From: Acidaminococcus sp.
GTDB lineage: Bacteria > Bacillota > Negativicutes > Acidaminococcales > Acidaminococcaceae
DNA length: 31,584 nucleotides
Direction: 5' to 3'
Assembly (NCBI GenBank): GCA_019416065.1
Contig: DXYB01000026.1
Coordinates: 1 to 31,584 of the forward strand
Made by a program: the position numbers and the translations under genes. Under the pieces are notes generated by a model, which saw nothing but the letters and a program-made list of their open reading frames with translations, did no database searches and was not told where the DNA came from. Of the stretch, positions 7,685 to 16,715 are shown piece by piece (position 1 is the stretch's first letter; each line of letters begins with the position of its first letter).

Positions 7685-10111
7685 TTACGTATCGGTAACC
7701 GGTTGGATATGCCAAATATCTGTGGCATACTGCTGGATCGTCCGGTCACTGGAAAAATAGCCGCTACGGGCTATATTAATGGCACTGCTGCAAAGCCAGC
7801 CCTGTTTGTCACGGTAGCGGCTCTCAATTTTTCGCTGGGCCGCACAATAGGCAGGAAAATCCTTCAGCACAAAATACTCATCATTTTTATCCAACAAATT
7901 ATCATAGAGCATGCCAAAGTGTTCCCCGTTAATTTTAAAATTCACCAGATCATCCATTAACCGGTGGATTATGGGATCATTACTGTAAAGTCCCCAGGAG
8001 GAATAGCCACCCCTGAGATAATAAGACATCACTTCATCAGCCTTAAGACCAAAGATTACGCAATGCTCATCTCCTACAATCCGATGGATCTCTACATTGG
8101 CCCCATCTTCCGTACCCAGGGTAATGGCTCCATTCATCATAAATTTCATATTCCCAGTACCGGATGCTTCCTTGCCAGCTGTAGAAATCTGCTCACTGAC
8201 TTCCGAAGCGGGAAAAACCATTTGGGCCAGGGAGACATCGTAATTTTCCAAGAATACTACTTGCATTTTCTCACTAACCTGGGGATCGTGGTTCACCATA
8301 TTGGCCACCGCATTAATCAGACGGATCGTTTCCTTGGCTTCCCCATAGTTTTTAGCTGCTTTACCACCAAACAGATAGGTATGGGGCAGCACATCCAGTG
8401 AGGGATTTTCTTTCAGGCAAAGATAGCGATACAATACCTGCAGAATATTCAGCGTTTGCCGTTTGTACATATGAATCCGCTTTACCTGTGTATCAAAAAG
8501 GGAATGGACATTCACGGAAAGTCCGTTTCGCTCTTGGATATAGCGGGCCAAAATGGCTTTCCGCTGCTGTTTGACCTTGTCCAAACGGTCTAAAAATCCC
8601 GTATCTGTAGCAAATTTTTCTAAGTCTTGCAGGCGCTCCGGTGCTAGCCGCCATTTCTCCCCAATGGCTTCATCAATCAAGTTCGACAACTGAGGGTTAG
8701 ACTGGATCAGCCAGCGTCGATGAGAAACTCCATTAGTTTTATTGGAGAAGCGTTCTGGGAAACAAGTATAAAAAGGATGCAAAGTAGAATCTTGCAAAAT
8801 ACGAGTATGGATTTCTGCCACACCATTAATACTATTGCTGCCGAGTACCGCCAGTCGGGCCATATGGATCTCTCCATCCCACAAAATGGCGACGGATTTA
8901 GCAAACGCCTCATTTCCTGGATGACTTGCCCGGATTTTTTCCAGCCAGCGCCGGTTAATCTCATCTATGATGAGATAGATTCGGGGCAATAGCTCCTTGA
9001 ACATAGGAATGGACCATTTTTCCATGGCTTCTGGCAAAACCGTATGGTTTGTATAGGCCACAGTTTTTACAGTAACTTTCCAGGCTTTGTGCCAGGAAAG
9101 GCCCTCTTCGTCCATAAGAATCCGCATCAGCTCCGGGATCACAAGGGCTGGATGGGTATCATTAATATGGATGGCTACATACTGATAGAGTTTACTCAGT
9201 GGCTTTTGAATTTTTTTCTTATAATGACGGATGATGCTCTGCACCCCTGCGGAAACGAAGAAATATTCCTGCATTAGCCGCAATTGGCGTCCGTCTTCCG
9301 TACTGTCATCCGGGTACAAAAAACGGGAAATCTGTTGCACACGGTCCTTGTATTTAATGGTACGTTGCATTGTAGCATTGCTATCAAACAGATCATCCCG
9401 GGCATATTCTGCCCGCCACAAACGCAATGTATTTACCGTATGGTTCTGGTAGCCGATAATGGGCACATCATAGGGAACCGCCCGCACAATATCATAGTTT
9501 TCATAGATACAGGCAAGTTCGCCTTTTCCGTCCGGTTTCATATAGGCATTGCCCCCGAAACGAACGGAAACGGCTTTATCCACTCTTTTAACTTCCCACG
9601 GATAGCCTCGGAGCAACCAGTTATCAGGCAGTTCCACTTGCTGTTCGTCGATAATTTTTTGGCGAAACAGACCATACTGGTACCGAATACAGTTTCCGTT
9701 TCCCGGCAAGCCCAAAGCAGCCATGGAGTCGATAAAACAAGCAGCCAGTCGTCCCAGTCCCCCATTTCCCAGAGCGGGATCCCGTTCTGCAGGAATTACC
9801 TCTTCCAGCTTCCATCCTAAGTCTTGCAAGCCTTGCTGCACCAAATCTTCCATACCCACACCGAGCAAATTGGATTCCAGCAAACGACCAATTAAAAATT
9901 CAATGGAAAAATAGTAGACCTGCTTTACTTTCTTTTCGTCATAGCGTTGATTGGTGCGAATCCAGTCCTCGCTTACCAGATCCCGGATCATATAGGCCAG
10001 GGTCTGATAAACCATCGTCGTGTTCAGGTCTTTTGGTTCTTCTGCCCAGAGCATATGGGCTTTTTGGATAAAATCTTCCTTGAATTCCTCTTTATTTTTC
10101 CATTTGTTCAT
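7685..10111 (-). CDS. glgP: Glycogen phosphorylase (GT35)
   Basis: Releases glucose-1-phosphate from glycogen ends, using pyridoxal phosphate. At 808 residues it has the usual length and the diagnostic stretch EASGTGNMKF with the PLP-binding Lys656, followed by NGAITLGTEDGANVE. Other family blocks are ALGNGGLGRLAACF (113-126) and HINDTHPAL (315-323). The ATG at 10111 has GAGG 8-10 nt upstream. It lies 34 nt after glgD and 31 nt before glgB, so synthesis and breakdown genes share one transcript. Placement between glgD and glgB suggests turnover is set mainly at the enzyme level rather than by separate transcription; this last point is inference. Confidence 0.96.
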   Translation of the reverse strand: MNKWKNKEEFKEDFIQKAHMLWAEEPKDLNTTMVYQTLAYMIRDLVSEDWIRTNQRYDEKKVKQVYYFSIEFLIGRLLESNLLGVGMEDLVQQGLQDLGWKLEEVIPAERDPALGNGGLGRLAACFIDSMAALGLPGNGNCIRYQYGLFRQKIIDEQQVELPDNWLLRGYPWEVKRVDKAVSVRFGGNAYMKPDGKGELACIYENYDIVRAVPYDVPIIGYQNHTVNTLRLWRAEYARDDLFDSNATMQRTIKYKDRVQQISRFLYPDDSTEDGRQLRLMQEYFFVSAGVQSIIRHYKKKIQKPLSKLYQYVAIHINDTHPALVIPELMRILMDEEGLSWHKAWKVTVKTVAYTNHTVLPEAMEKWSIPMFKELLPRIYLIIDEINRRWLEKIRASHPGNEAFAKSVAILWDGEIHMARLAVLGSNSINGVAEIHTRILQDSTLHPFYTCFPERFSNKTNGVSHRRWLIQSNPQLSNLIDEAIGEKWRLAPERLQDLEKFATDTGFLDRLDKVKQQRKAILARYIQERNGLSVNVHSLFDTQVKRIHMYKRQTLNILQVLYRYLCLKENPSLDVLPHTYLFGGKAAKNYGEAKETIRLINAVANMVNHDPQVSEKMQVVFLENYDVSLAQMVFPASEVSEQISTAGKEASGTGNMKFMMNGAITLGTEDGANVEIHRIVGDEHCVIFGLKADEVMSYYLRGGYSSWGLYSNDPIIHRLMDDLVNFKINGEHFGMLYDNLLDKNDEYFVLKDFPAYCAAQRKIESRYRDKQGWLCSSAINIARSGYFSSDRTIQQYATDIWHIQPVTDT

Positions 10112-10145
10112 TCAACGCCTCATTCTTTCCATTCTTTCCGTGCCA

Positions 10146-11252
10146 TTACGAAACAGAGCGCTTCCCCACGCAAAGTGGTTTTTTCTCCGTTCCAGATAAG
10201 GTGGCTTCTGTCTGCACCAGGGATCTCTTATCACAAATCACATGATCCAGCTGGGCATCATCCCCTACTACCGTGTACTGCATCACAATGCTGTTTTTGA
10301 CCACGGCATTAGGCCCCACCTTAACCCGGCGGAACAAAATGGAATTTTCTACCGTGCCTTCAATGATGCAGCCATTAGCGATCAGGGAATTTTTAACCTT
10401 AGCTTCTTCCGTATATTTGGCCGGAGCTTCGTCATTGCTTTTTGTGTAAATCCGATGTTCCGGATCTGGAAAAAACAACTTTTTCCAGAATACCGGATCC
10501 ATCAAATCCATATTCACTTTAAAATAGCTTTCCACACTGTCAATTTTTTTGGAATAGCCGCCACAGTGATAGCCAAAAATCCGCAGTTGCTGCAGATTTT
10601 TTTGCAATACATCATCCACAAAATTCTTATATCCCTTGGCATAAGCTCTTTCCACGCTATCAATGAACATGTCACAATCTACCACCATGCCTTCAGTAAA
10701 GAGCTTTTCACCAGCCTTTTGTTCTTTTACCGGGGTAATGGAGGTAATCCGTCCCTCCTCATCCGTGGTAAAAATGGTACCTTCCTGCGTGGCATCACAC
10801 TCTTTCACCTTGTAGATCATTGTCACGTCCGCATTATGCTGGCGGTGGAAATGAAGTACTTTTTCATAATTCACGTTCTGCACCCGGTCACAGTTAGAGA
10901 GCAGCAAATATTCTTTGTGACCTCGTTTTACCAGCATTAGATTATTATAATAGGAATCCACGTCCCCGTCCACTTTTTCCGTTTCTTCCATGGGTAGATA
11001 AAATAACCCGTCACCCTTATGGGCTAGTCCCCATTCCTTCCCACTGCGAAGATGGTCTAATACACTGCGGCTGCGCCGTGGTAATAGAATCCCTACACTG
11101 GTAACCCCAGCGTTAACCATATTGGAAAGCGTAAAATCCACTAAACGGTATTTTCCCCCCACAGGCAGGGAAGCAATCGGCCGACGTGCATTTATTTCCG
11201 TTAAAGGACGGGTGTTTTGCATATTAATCAATCCAATAACATCTTTGCTCAT
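10146..11252 (-). CDS. glgD: GlgD, non-catalytic/regulatory ADP-glucose pyrophosphorylase subunit
   Basis: A paralogue of glgC with a nucleotidyltransferase fold (residues about 1-240) and a C-terminal left-handed beta-helix (SLIANGCIIEGTVENSILF, VVKNSIVMQYTVVGDDA). The catalytic signature has decayed: the start reads GLINMQNTRPL where GlgC has AGGRGSRL, and LSNCDRVQ replaces the SGDH metal-binding motif. In Bacillota GlgD joins GlgC in a hetero-oligomer and tunes its activity. The ATG at 11252 overlaps the glgC stop by 4 nt (ATGA), and the SD GGAGGGG lies inside the end of glgC, so equal synthesis by translational coupling is likely. 368 residues is normal. Confidence 0.95.
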   Translation of the reverse strand: MSKDVIGLINMQNTRPLTEINARRPIASLPVGGKYRLVDFTLSNMVNAGVTSVGILLPRRSRSVLDHLRSGKEWGLAHKGDGLFYLPMEETEKVDGDVDSYYNNLMLVKRGHKEYLLLSNCDRVQNVNYEKVLHFHRQHNADVTMIYKVKECDATQEGTIFTTDEEGRITSITPVKEQKAGEKLFTEGMVVDCDMFIDSVERAYAKGYKNFVDDVLQKNLQQLRIFGYHCGGYSKKIDSVESYFKVNMDLMDPVFWKKLFFPDPEHRIYTKSNDEAPAKYTEEAKVKNSLIANGCIIEGTVENSILFRRVKVGPNAVVKNSIVMQYTVVGDDAQLDHVICDKRSLVQTEATLSGTEKKPLCVGKRSVS

Positions 11253-12412
11253 CTCATCCCCTCCTTTGCCCGGGCTTTTTCTTCACTCCAGATGCCTTTA
11301 CGTCCTAATACGGCGACAGAACCATCTGCCTTTTTTAAAATGGAATTCTTTTTAATCAGGCAGTTTTCACCGATAATGGCCTTATCAACGACGGCGCCTT
11401 CTTCCACCACCGTATCTGGCATCAGAACCGAATTAGAAATCTGTGCGCCTTCTCCGATGCTGACCCCATAGAAAATCACACTGTTAGTCACATTGCCTAA
11501 CACCATGGAACCTTCTGCTACCAAACTGCTCTTTACAGACGCATTTGGCCCTACATAGTGGGATGGATAATTCTGGGTTCCAGAATAAATCCGCCAGCTC
11601 TTATCCCGAAGATCAATAGGAGGATCATCTGCTATCAAGTCCATATTGGCCTGCCATAGACTGTCAATCGTCCCTACATCTTTCCAGTAGCCTTCGAAAG
11701 GATACGCATAGAGCGCCACTTGGTCTTGGAGCATAGCAGGAATAATATTTTTACCAAAATCATGTTCGCTGTTTTCGTTTTTGGCATCCGCTTTCAAATA
11801 AGATTCCAGTACGGTTCTATTAAAGATATAGATGCCCATGGATGCCAGGTTGCTTTCCGGATGGGCAGGTTTTTCCTGGAATTTGGTGATTTTTAAATTA
11901 TCGTCAGTGACCATGATTCCGAATCGGCTGGCTTCCTCCCAAGATACATGGATGGTGCCAATAGTGACTGCAGCCTTGTGTTTTCTATGGAATGTCAGCA
12001 TTTTAGCGTAATCCATGGAGTAAATATGGTCCCCGGAAAGTACCAGGACATAATCGTCCCCTACCCGGTTTACAAAGTTCAGATTTTGATAAATAGCATC
12101 GGCTGTCCCGCGATACCAGTTGCTGCCGCCATCAGTTTGATACGGCGGCAAGATGAAAGTACCCCCATCGTCAGAATCAAGATTCCAAGCGCTACCATTA
12201 CCTACATACCAATTTAGCTCCAAGGGTTGATACTGGGTCAAGATGCCTACCGTATGGATTCCAGAATTTCGGCAGTTGGAAAGCGGAAAATCTATGATCC
12301 GGTATTTCCCGCCAAAAAGCATTCCCGGTTTGGCCATGTCTTTGGTGAGTACTCCTAGTCTGCTTCCCCTTCCTCCGGCCAGAATCATGGCCAGACAATT
12401 GGATTTTTTCAT
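11249..12412 (-). CDS. glgC: Glucose-1-phosphate adenylyltransferase (ADP-glucose pyrophosphorylase)
   Basis: Makes ADP-glucose from ATP and glucose-1-phosphate, the committed step of glycogen synthesis. Motifs: AGGRGSRLGVLT (12-23), substrate loop GTADAIYQN, the metal/catalytic Asp128 in LSGDHIYSMDY, FQEKPAHPES with Lys181, and a C-terminal beta-helix (VAEGSMVLGNVTNSVIF). The ATG at 12412 gives 387 residues and has AAAGGGGG 7-8 nt upstream. The frame is open to a TTG at 12478, but the extra 22 residues are basic, unlike any GlgC, and lie in the leader. First gene of the operon; promoter at 12522-12550. Confidence 0.96.
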   Translation of the reverse strand: MKKSNCLAMILAGGRGSRLGVLTKDMAKPGMLFGGKYRIIDFPLSNCRNSGIHTVGILTQYQPLELNWYVGNGSAWNLDSDDGGTFILPPYQTDGGSNWYRGTADAIYQNLNFVNRVGDDYVLVLSGDHIYSMDYAKMLTFHRKHKAAVTIGTIHVSWEEASRFGIMVTDDNLKITKFQEKPAHPESNLASMGIYIFNRTVLESYLKADAKNENSEHDFGKNIIPAMLQDQVALYAYPFEGYWKDVGTIDSLWQANMDLIADDPPIDLRDKSWRIYSGTQNYPSHYVGPNASVKSSLVAEGSMVLGNVTNSVIFYGVSIGEGAQISNSVLMPDTVVEEGAVVDKAIIGENCLIKKNSILKKADGSVAVLGRKGIWSEEKARAKEGMR

Positions 12413-12521
12413 AGTGCTTCCCCCTTTGCCGTTATGCCTTACAGTCCTCCTGTTGTATTTCTTCCGGTTTGTCTTCAATAATGTGAAGGTTACTAGCCAT
12501 CCATAAACACTCTTTTATAAT

Positions 12522-12550
12522 ATTATACAATCTGGGAACTGGAAAGCCAA
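12522..12550 (-). promoter_or_regulatory. Promoter of the glg operon
   Basis: Minus strand: TTGGCT, a 17-base spacer and a perfect TATAAT (12522-12527). The predicted transcript starts near 12515, leaving a leader of about 100 nt before glgC in which I see no clear hairpin or leader gene. It diverges from the promoter of the 12688 gene. Confidence 0.65.
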
Positions 12551-12620
12551 ATATTTTTGGATAAGTGATTTATATTTTCACAAAACGGAGACAATTTGTA
12601 AACAATGTACTTTTCTTGAA

Positions 12621-12649
12621 TTGCTGATAGGGAAAAAATACGTTACAAT
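12621..12649 (+). promoter_or_regulatory. Promoter of the UPF0173 hydrolase gene
   Basis: TTGCTG, 17-base spacer, TACAAT (12644-12649), 38 bases upstream of the start codon. The -35 is weak (3 of 6 matches). Confidence 0.5.
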
Positions 12650-12687
12650 AGGTATGGTTAGAACAATGTAGGCTAGGAGGAATGTAT

Positions 12688-13353
12688 ATGCTGAAGCTCC
12701 ATTATATCCATCATGCGGCTTTTACGGTAACGGACGGAAAAACCACACTTTTGTTTGATCCCTATCTGGACGGCAACCCAGAAGGCCTTACGGCCAAGGA
12801 CATTAAGGCAGAAGTTATTTTAATTTCCCATTATCACGGAGATCACCTGGGCAGTGCTTATGAGATTGCTAAAAATAATGATGCCCTGATTATTTCCACG
12901 GCGGAAATTGCCAACGACGCCGCCTCCCACGGTTTAAAAAGCCAAGCTATGCACTTGGGCGGTACTCGGGAATTTCCCTTTGGCAAGGTACGGATCACAC
13001 CAGCCTTCCACGGAAGCGGCATTGCAGGAGGCCATGCCTGCGGCTTTATCGTCCATTTAGGGGGTAAGGTTATCTATTTTGCAGGCGACACCTGTGTATT
13101 CAGCGATATGTCCCTTTTGTCCAAGCTAGAGCCTATTGATGTAGCACTGCTTCCCATTGGGGACAATTTCACCATGGGTCCCAAGGATGCCAGGCTTGCT
13201 GCCGAACTATTAAATGTCCCGACGGTCATCCCCATTCACTACAATACTTGGCCGATTATTGCCCAGGATCCACAGGCCTTTAAAAAGTATGTAGAAGCCA
13301 CTACAAGGTCCAAAGTCCTGGTCGTCTCTCCTGGCAGTACGGTTACGCTGTAA
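12688..13353 (+). CDS. UPF0173-type metal-dependent hydrolase (metallo-beta-lactamase fold)
   Basis: 221 residues of the metallo-beta-lactamase superfamily, UPF0173/YtkL-like group. The zinc motif HxHxDH is intact as HYHGDH (48-53). Further metal ligands are likely in the FHGSG block, the FAGDT block and IPIHYNTW near the C-terminus. The natural substrate of this family is unknown; members are cytoplasmic and no signal peptide is seen here. I place the start at the ATG at 12688 because AGGAGG (12675-12680) is 7 nt away; an in-frame ATG at 12682 is only 1 nt from it. It has its own promoter and is divergent from glgC, so it is not necessarily part of glycogen metabolism. Confidence 0.88.
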   Translation: MLKLHYIHHAAFTVTDGKTTLLFDPYLDGNPEGLTAKDIKAEVILISHYHGDHLGSAYEIAKNNDALIISTAEIANDAASHGLKSQAMHLGGTREFPFGKVRITPAFHGSGIAGGHACGFIVHLGGKVIYFAGDTCVFSDMSLLSKLEPIDVALLPIGDNFTMGPKDARLAAELLNVPTVIPIHYNTWPIIAQDPQAFKKYVEATTRSKVLVVSPGSTVTL

Positions 13354-13359
13354 AGAGAC

Positions 13360-13399
13360 AATATACCCCCTGCAGAGATAACTCTGTAGGGGGTATATT
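13360..13399. terminator. Bidirectional terminator between the UPF0173 gene and addA
   Basis: Very strong hairpin: 18-base arms (13360-13377 and 13382-13399) with one G-U pair and loop ATAA. A T-rich tail follows on the plus strand. It lies between two convergent stop codons (13353 and 13405), so it probably serves both genes. Confidence 0.85.
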
Positions 13400-13404
13400 T
13401 CTTC

Positions 13405-16400
13405 TTACTTTTTCGGACAAAAATACGCAAAGGGACAATAAAGACAAGCCGCTGTCCGCACAGGAAAATCACCTTCTTTTTCCAGCTGCAACAGATGTGT
13501 TAACAATTGTTCGAGTTTTTCCCGTTCTCCTTCCCGGTTTATCATGAGATAGCGGGTATCGTTTTGCAAAAAATCCAGTCCCGCCCACACTATTTTTTTG
13601 CCGGGATACTGAGCTTCTGCAGCCAGGCTGTACAAAAGCAGCTGTCTTCTATATCCTTGCTTTTCCTCCCCATCCATAGGGGGATGGCCGGTTTTATAAT
13701 CTACAATGGCAAGCGTATCCCCTGATAAATGCACAAGTAGATCCATTCTGCCAGTAAAGCTTATCTGATCTCGTCCGTTTTTATAGAATAGCAGCTGAAA
13801 TTGCTTTTCTCGCTCTTTTTCAAAAGGAAGAAGTTCCTGGTACAAAGGACTTTGACAATAGCGTTGTACCAGATCTTTCCCGGCCTGGCGAAACAAGGCT
13901 CGTTCTTTTTCAGGCTCTTCTACTTCTTCCAGCGCTATTTCAAGGGCCGTTTGCAATGGGGATGTTTCCAATAGTTCCAGGACTTTATGGACATAAGTTC
14001 CCAAGGTGGCTGGGGAGATCTGATAAAGACCTTCCCCGATAGGCTCCGGTTCTACGGGGGGCATTTTTTCTAGATATTCGTAATAAAATTTTCGGGGACA
14101 AGTGTCGTAATGTAAAAGAGCGGTAGCAGATAATTCTATTTTACGAGGAAAAGTAATAGGCTTTAGGCGATCATAGGCGGCATCGGCAATGAGTTCCGGC
14201 TTATCTTCCTCCTTAGTAGAAATTGCGGGCTTCCCTAAGAGGCTTTTCACTTCTTTTTCCACCCATTCCACTTCGCCAGCATGAGCAGTTCCAGGCGCAA
14301 AAACGCGGGAGAGGGATTGCCCCCATTTCTCCCTGTTATTTCCTTTTCTCCCATTTTCCACATGGACAAGGACCAAATATTTTTCTGCCCTGGTCATTGC
14401 CACATACAGTTGTCGTTTCTTTTCCGATTCTTCCAGCCGGCTATTTTCCAACTGGACGGCTTGATACACACTAGTAGGCTGCATCTGCCCACTAGCATCT
14501 TCGGTCTTTACACCAAGCCCAACCCCCGGCATATACACCAATCCGCTGCCATCCACGGGATCTCGCTTATCCAAATTAGGTAGCAACACCGCCGGAAATT
14601 CCAGTCCCTTGGATTTGTGGATGGTCATAATCTGTACTGCATTCGGATCCAATTCTTGTTGACTGCCACTTTCCCGAGCGGCCAAGCTGCGCATTTGTTG
14701 CAATTTATTCAGGAAATCAGCAACGGAGCAATGCCCGTTCATTGCATCCCCTACGGCTAGGGAACGTAATTTTCGGTAATTTGCTAGTTTCTCTCTTCCT
14801 CCATTTTGCATCAATAAGGTAGGCTCTATGGCTAACGTGGCCTCCATGGCATCAAACAGTTCCGGCAAAGACTGGTGGAGAGCTACTTTACGCAATTCAT
14901 CCAATTTTTTCCCTAAAGTATAAAGGAGTTCATCCACTTGCTGCTGCAAACTATCCCACAAGCAAAGATTTTTGTCAAAATGCAGGAGATTAGAGATCTG
15001 CTGATCCGTGAGTCCCGCAAAAGGACTCCTCAAAAATCCCACCAAGGCCCAGTCCTTTTTCGTATTGCACAGCACGGTAAGTAGATTCATTATATCTACA
15101 ATCTCTATCCGGTCATAAAATCCTTTGCCGTCAGTCACCTGGCTTTTGATTCCCAGGTCAAGAAGTGCCTTCGCATAGCTTTCTGCCAGGTGGATTGCAG
15201 GCAACAAGATGGCTATCTGCTCATAGGAGAGTTCCGGATGCGCCGCAACTAAATTTTTCACGACATCGGCTACATAGCGTGCCTCCGCAGCCTGACATTC
15301 CTCTGCGCTGCAATCTCCTTGTTGCAACACCGCAAAAACAGGCAGACAACTAGCTGGCTGGTGAGGACGCAGCGGCTGCGCTGTTACATCACTTTTGGCG
15401 TCGTCCCCCAGTAAATCATCAAACAAGGTATTGCATGCCGTGATGATTTCCGGGGCTGAGCGAAAATTATCATCCATGACAATATCCGTGCCGTCCGTCT
15501 CAGAAATTGCATCCCGCACTTTTTTAAATACACTAACGTCTGCACCCCGGAAACGGTAGATGGACTGTTTGGCGTCCCCTACGATAAAAAGGTTGTGCCC
15601 CAATAGTCGGTTCGCATTACCGCCACTGAGCAGATACACCAGCCTTTTCTGTTCTTCATTGGTATCCTGAAACTCATCCACCATAAGATATGGATAGCGT
15701 TTTTGGTAGTGTTCCAGAATCTGTGGATAGGTTTCTAAAACTTCCACCGCCCGTCGTGAAATGCTGGCAAAACTATAGACTTCCTGGCTTCTTTGTTCCG
15801 TTTCCAAATAAGTATGATAGCGAGTAAAAATCTCTTGCCAGGCTTTGACTTGGGAGATAGCCTTTTTGTCAAGAGCACATCGCAGCAATTGATCGGCAGC
15901 ATCCCGACAAATCATGACCAACTCTTTGATTTTACCAAAAGCCCCTACCTGCTTTACCAACATGGCGACTTTTTCATAATCCCCTGTGGCGATCCACTGG
16001 TGCAGGATTTCCCTTTTTTCTCTGATAGCTTCCAGCTGCTCCTGGCCTTTTTTCCCTGCCTGTGGTTGTGCAGCAAGTAGTGTATCCACAGCTTTTTCCA
16101 GGGCAATCTTCCCCTCTTGTTCATCTTTTTCAGAAAGTACATACGGCCGGGTAAGATCCGCTTCGGTGATAATACGCGCAAGCTGCGGCAGGATATGCAG
16201 CAACATATCTCCGATTTTTCTAGCGGGATATAGCGTTAAAAGCTGTACTATTTCCGGTGAAGCGTTTTGAATTTCCTTTTCAATAAAACGCGCCGTGGTT
16301 TCTTGTTCAAAAGCCCGGATCCGATATTCTTCCTGGATAGTGAAATTGGGATCTAACGCCGCTTCCACTGGATTTTCACGGATTACCTGGGAGCAAAAGC

Positions 16401-16713
16401 TGTCAATGGTGGTAATGGCAGCATGTTCGGCTAAAAGTATTTGTTCCCGCCAATACTGCCGTTGCGGGTCCTCCTGGGCAACTGCAAGGCGATCTAGCAT
16501 TCCTGCTTTTACACGTTCCAGCATTTCCCGAGCCGCTTTTCGGGTAAACGTAATGGCCAAAATTTCCTGGGCATTGGCTTTTTTTTCATCAATGAGGGTT
16601 AAAAAGCGTTCTACCAGTACCCGGGTTTTTCCGCTGCCAGCACCAGCAGAAACAGATACATTTCCGGTTAGCGCATGAATGGCCTGATATTGCCACTTTG
16701 TAAAGTCTGCCAT
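13405..16713 (-). CDS. addA: ATP-dependent helicase/nuclease subunit A
   Basis: UvrD-family helicase fused to a RecB-like nuclease, working with AddB to resect double-strand breaks for recombination. Numbering from the ATG at 16713 (1102 residues): Walker A SAGAGSGKT ending at Lys29, Walker B MVDEFQDT with Asp346/Glu347, GDAKQSIYRFRGAD (379-392), MTIHKSKGLEFP (about 696), YVAMTRAEK (about 770) and the nuclease motif IVDYKTG with Asp1005/Lys1007. The nuclease domain also has Cys872 (TCPRKFYY) and a C-terminal CLYCPFAYFC (Cys1090, 1093, 1099), the four-cysteine Fe-S pattern that in characterised AddAB sits in AddB. The start has AAGGAG 5 nt upstream and lies 2 nt after the addB stop; a longer 22-residue frame runs inside addB and is rejected. 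Confidence 0.94.
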   Translation of the reverse strand: MADFTKWQYQAIHALTGNVSVSAGAGSGKTRVLVERFLTLIDEKKANAQEILAITFTRKAAREMLERVKAGMLDRLAVAQEDPQRQYWREQILLAEHAAITTIDSFCSQVIRENPVEAALDPNFTIQEEYRIRAFEQETTARFIEKEIQNASPEIVQLLTLYPARKIGDMLLHILPQLARIITEADLTRPYVLSEKDEQEGKIALEKAVDTLLAAQPQAGKKGQEQLEAIREKREILHQWIATGDYEKVAMLVKQVGAFGKIKELVMICRDAADQLLRCALDKKAISQVKAWQEIFTRYHTYLETEQRSQEVYSFASISRRAVEVLETYPQILEHYQKRYPYLMVDEFQDTNEEQKRLVYLLSGGNANRLLGHNLFIVGDAKQSIYRFRGADVSVFKKVRDAISETDGTDIVMDDNFRSAPEIITACNTLFDDLLGDDAKSDVTAQPLRPHQPASCLPVFAVLQQGDCSAEECQAAEARYVADVVKNLVAAHPELSYEQIAILLPAIHLAESYAKALLDLGIKSQVTDGKGFYDRIEIVDIMNLLTVLCNTKKDWALVGFLRSPFAGLTDQQISNLLHFDKNLCLWDSLQQQVDELLYTLGKKLDELRKVALHQSLPELFDAMEATLAIEPTLLMQNGGREKLANYRKLRSLAVGDAMNGHCSVADFLNKLQQMRSLAARESGSQQELDPNAVQIMTIHKSKGLEFPAVLLPNLDKRDPVDGSGLVYMPGVGLGVKTEDASGQMQPTSVYQAVQLENSRLEESEKKRQLYVAMTRAEKYLVLVHVENGRKGNNREKWGQSLSRVFAPGTAHAGEVEWVEKEVKSLLGKPAISTKEEDKPELIADAAYDRLKPITFPRKIELSATALLHYDTCPRKFYYEYLEKMPPVEPEPIGEGLYQISPATLGTYVHKVLELLETSPLQTALEIALEEVEEPEKERALFRQAGKDLVQRYCQSPLYQELLPFEKEREKQFQLLFYKNGRDQISFTGRMDLLVHLSGDTLAIVDYKTGHPPMDGEEKQGYRRQLLLYSLAAEAQYPGKKIVWAGLDFLQNDTRYLMINREGEREKLEQLLTHLLQLEKEGDFPVRTAACLYCPFAYFCPKK

Positions 16714-16715
16714 GC

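Noticed and set aside
10242..10940. Open plus-strand frame of 232 codons opposite glgD
   Set aside because: Lies antisense to a well-supported gene, no ribosome site, no recognisable protein pattern; a shadow frame. The same applies to long plus-strand frames at 3623-4120, 4359-4907, 9284-9820 and 25106-25630.
12413..12478. N-terminal extension of glgC to a TTG
   Set aside because: Adds 22 basic residues not found in GlgC, no SD at the TTG, while the ATG at 12412 has a strong SD.
12563..12610. Possible operators between glgC and the UPF0173 gene (a TTCACAA half-site and TTGTAAACAA; Rex- or CcpA-like)
   Set aside because: Neither fits a full consensus: spacing is wrong for Rex and there are at least two or three mismatches to a catabolite element. 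In an A/T-rich spacer such matches are expected by chance.
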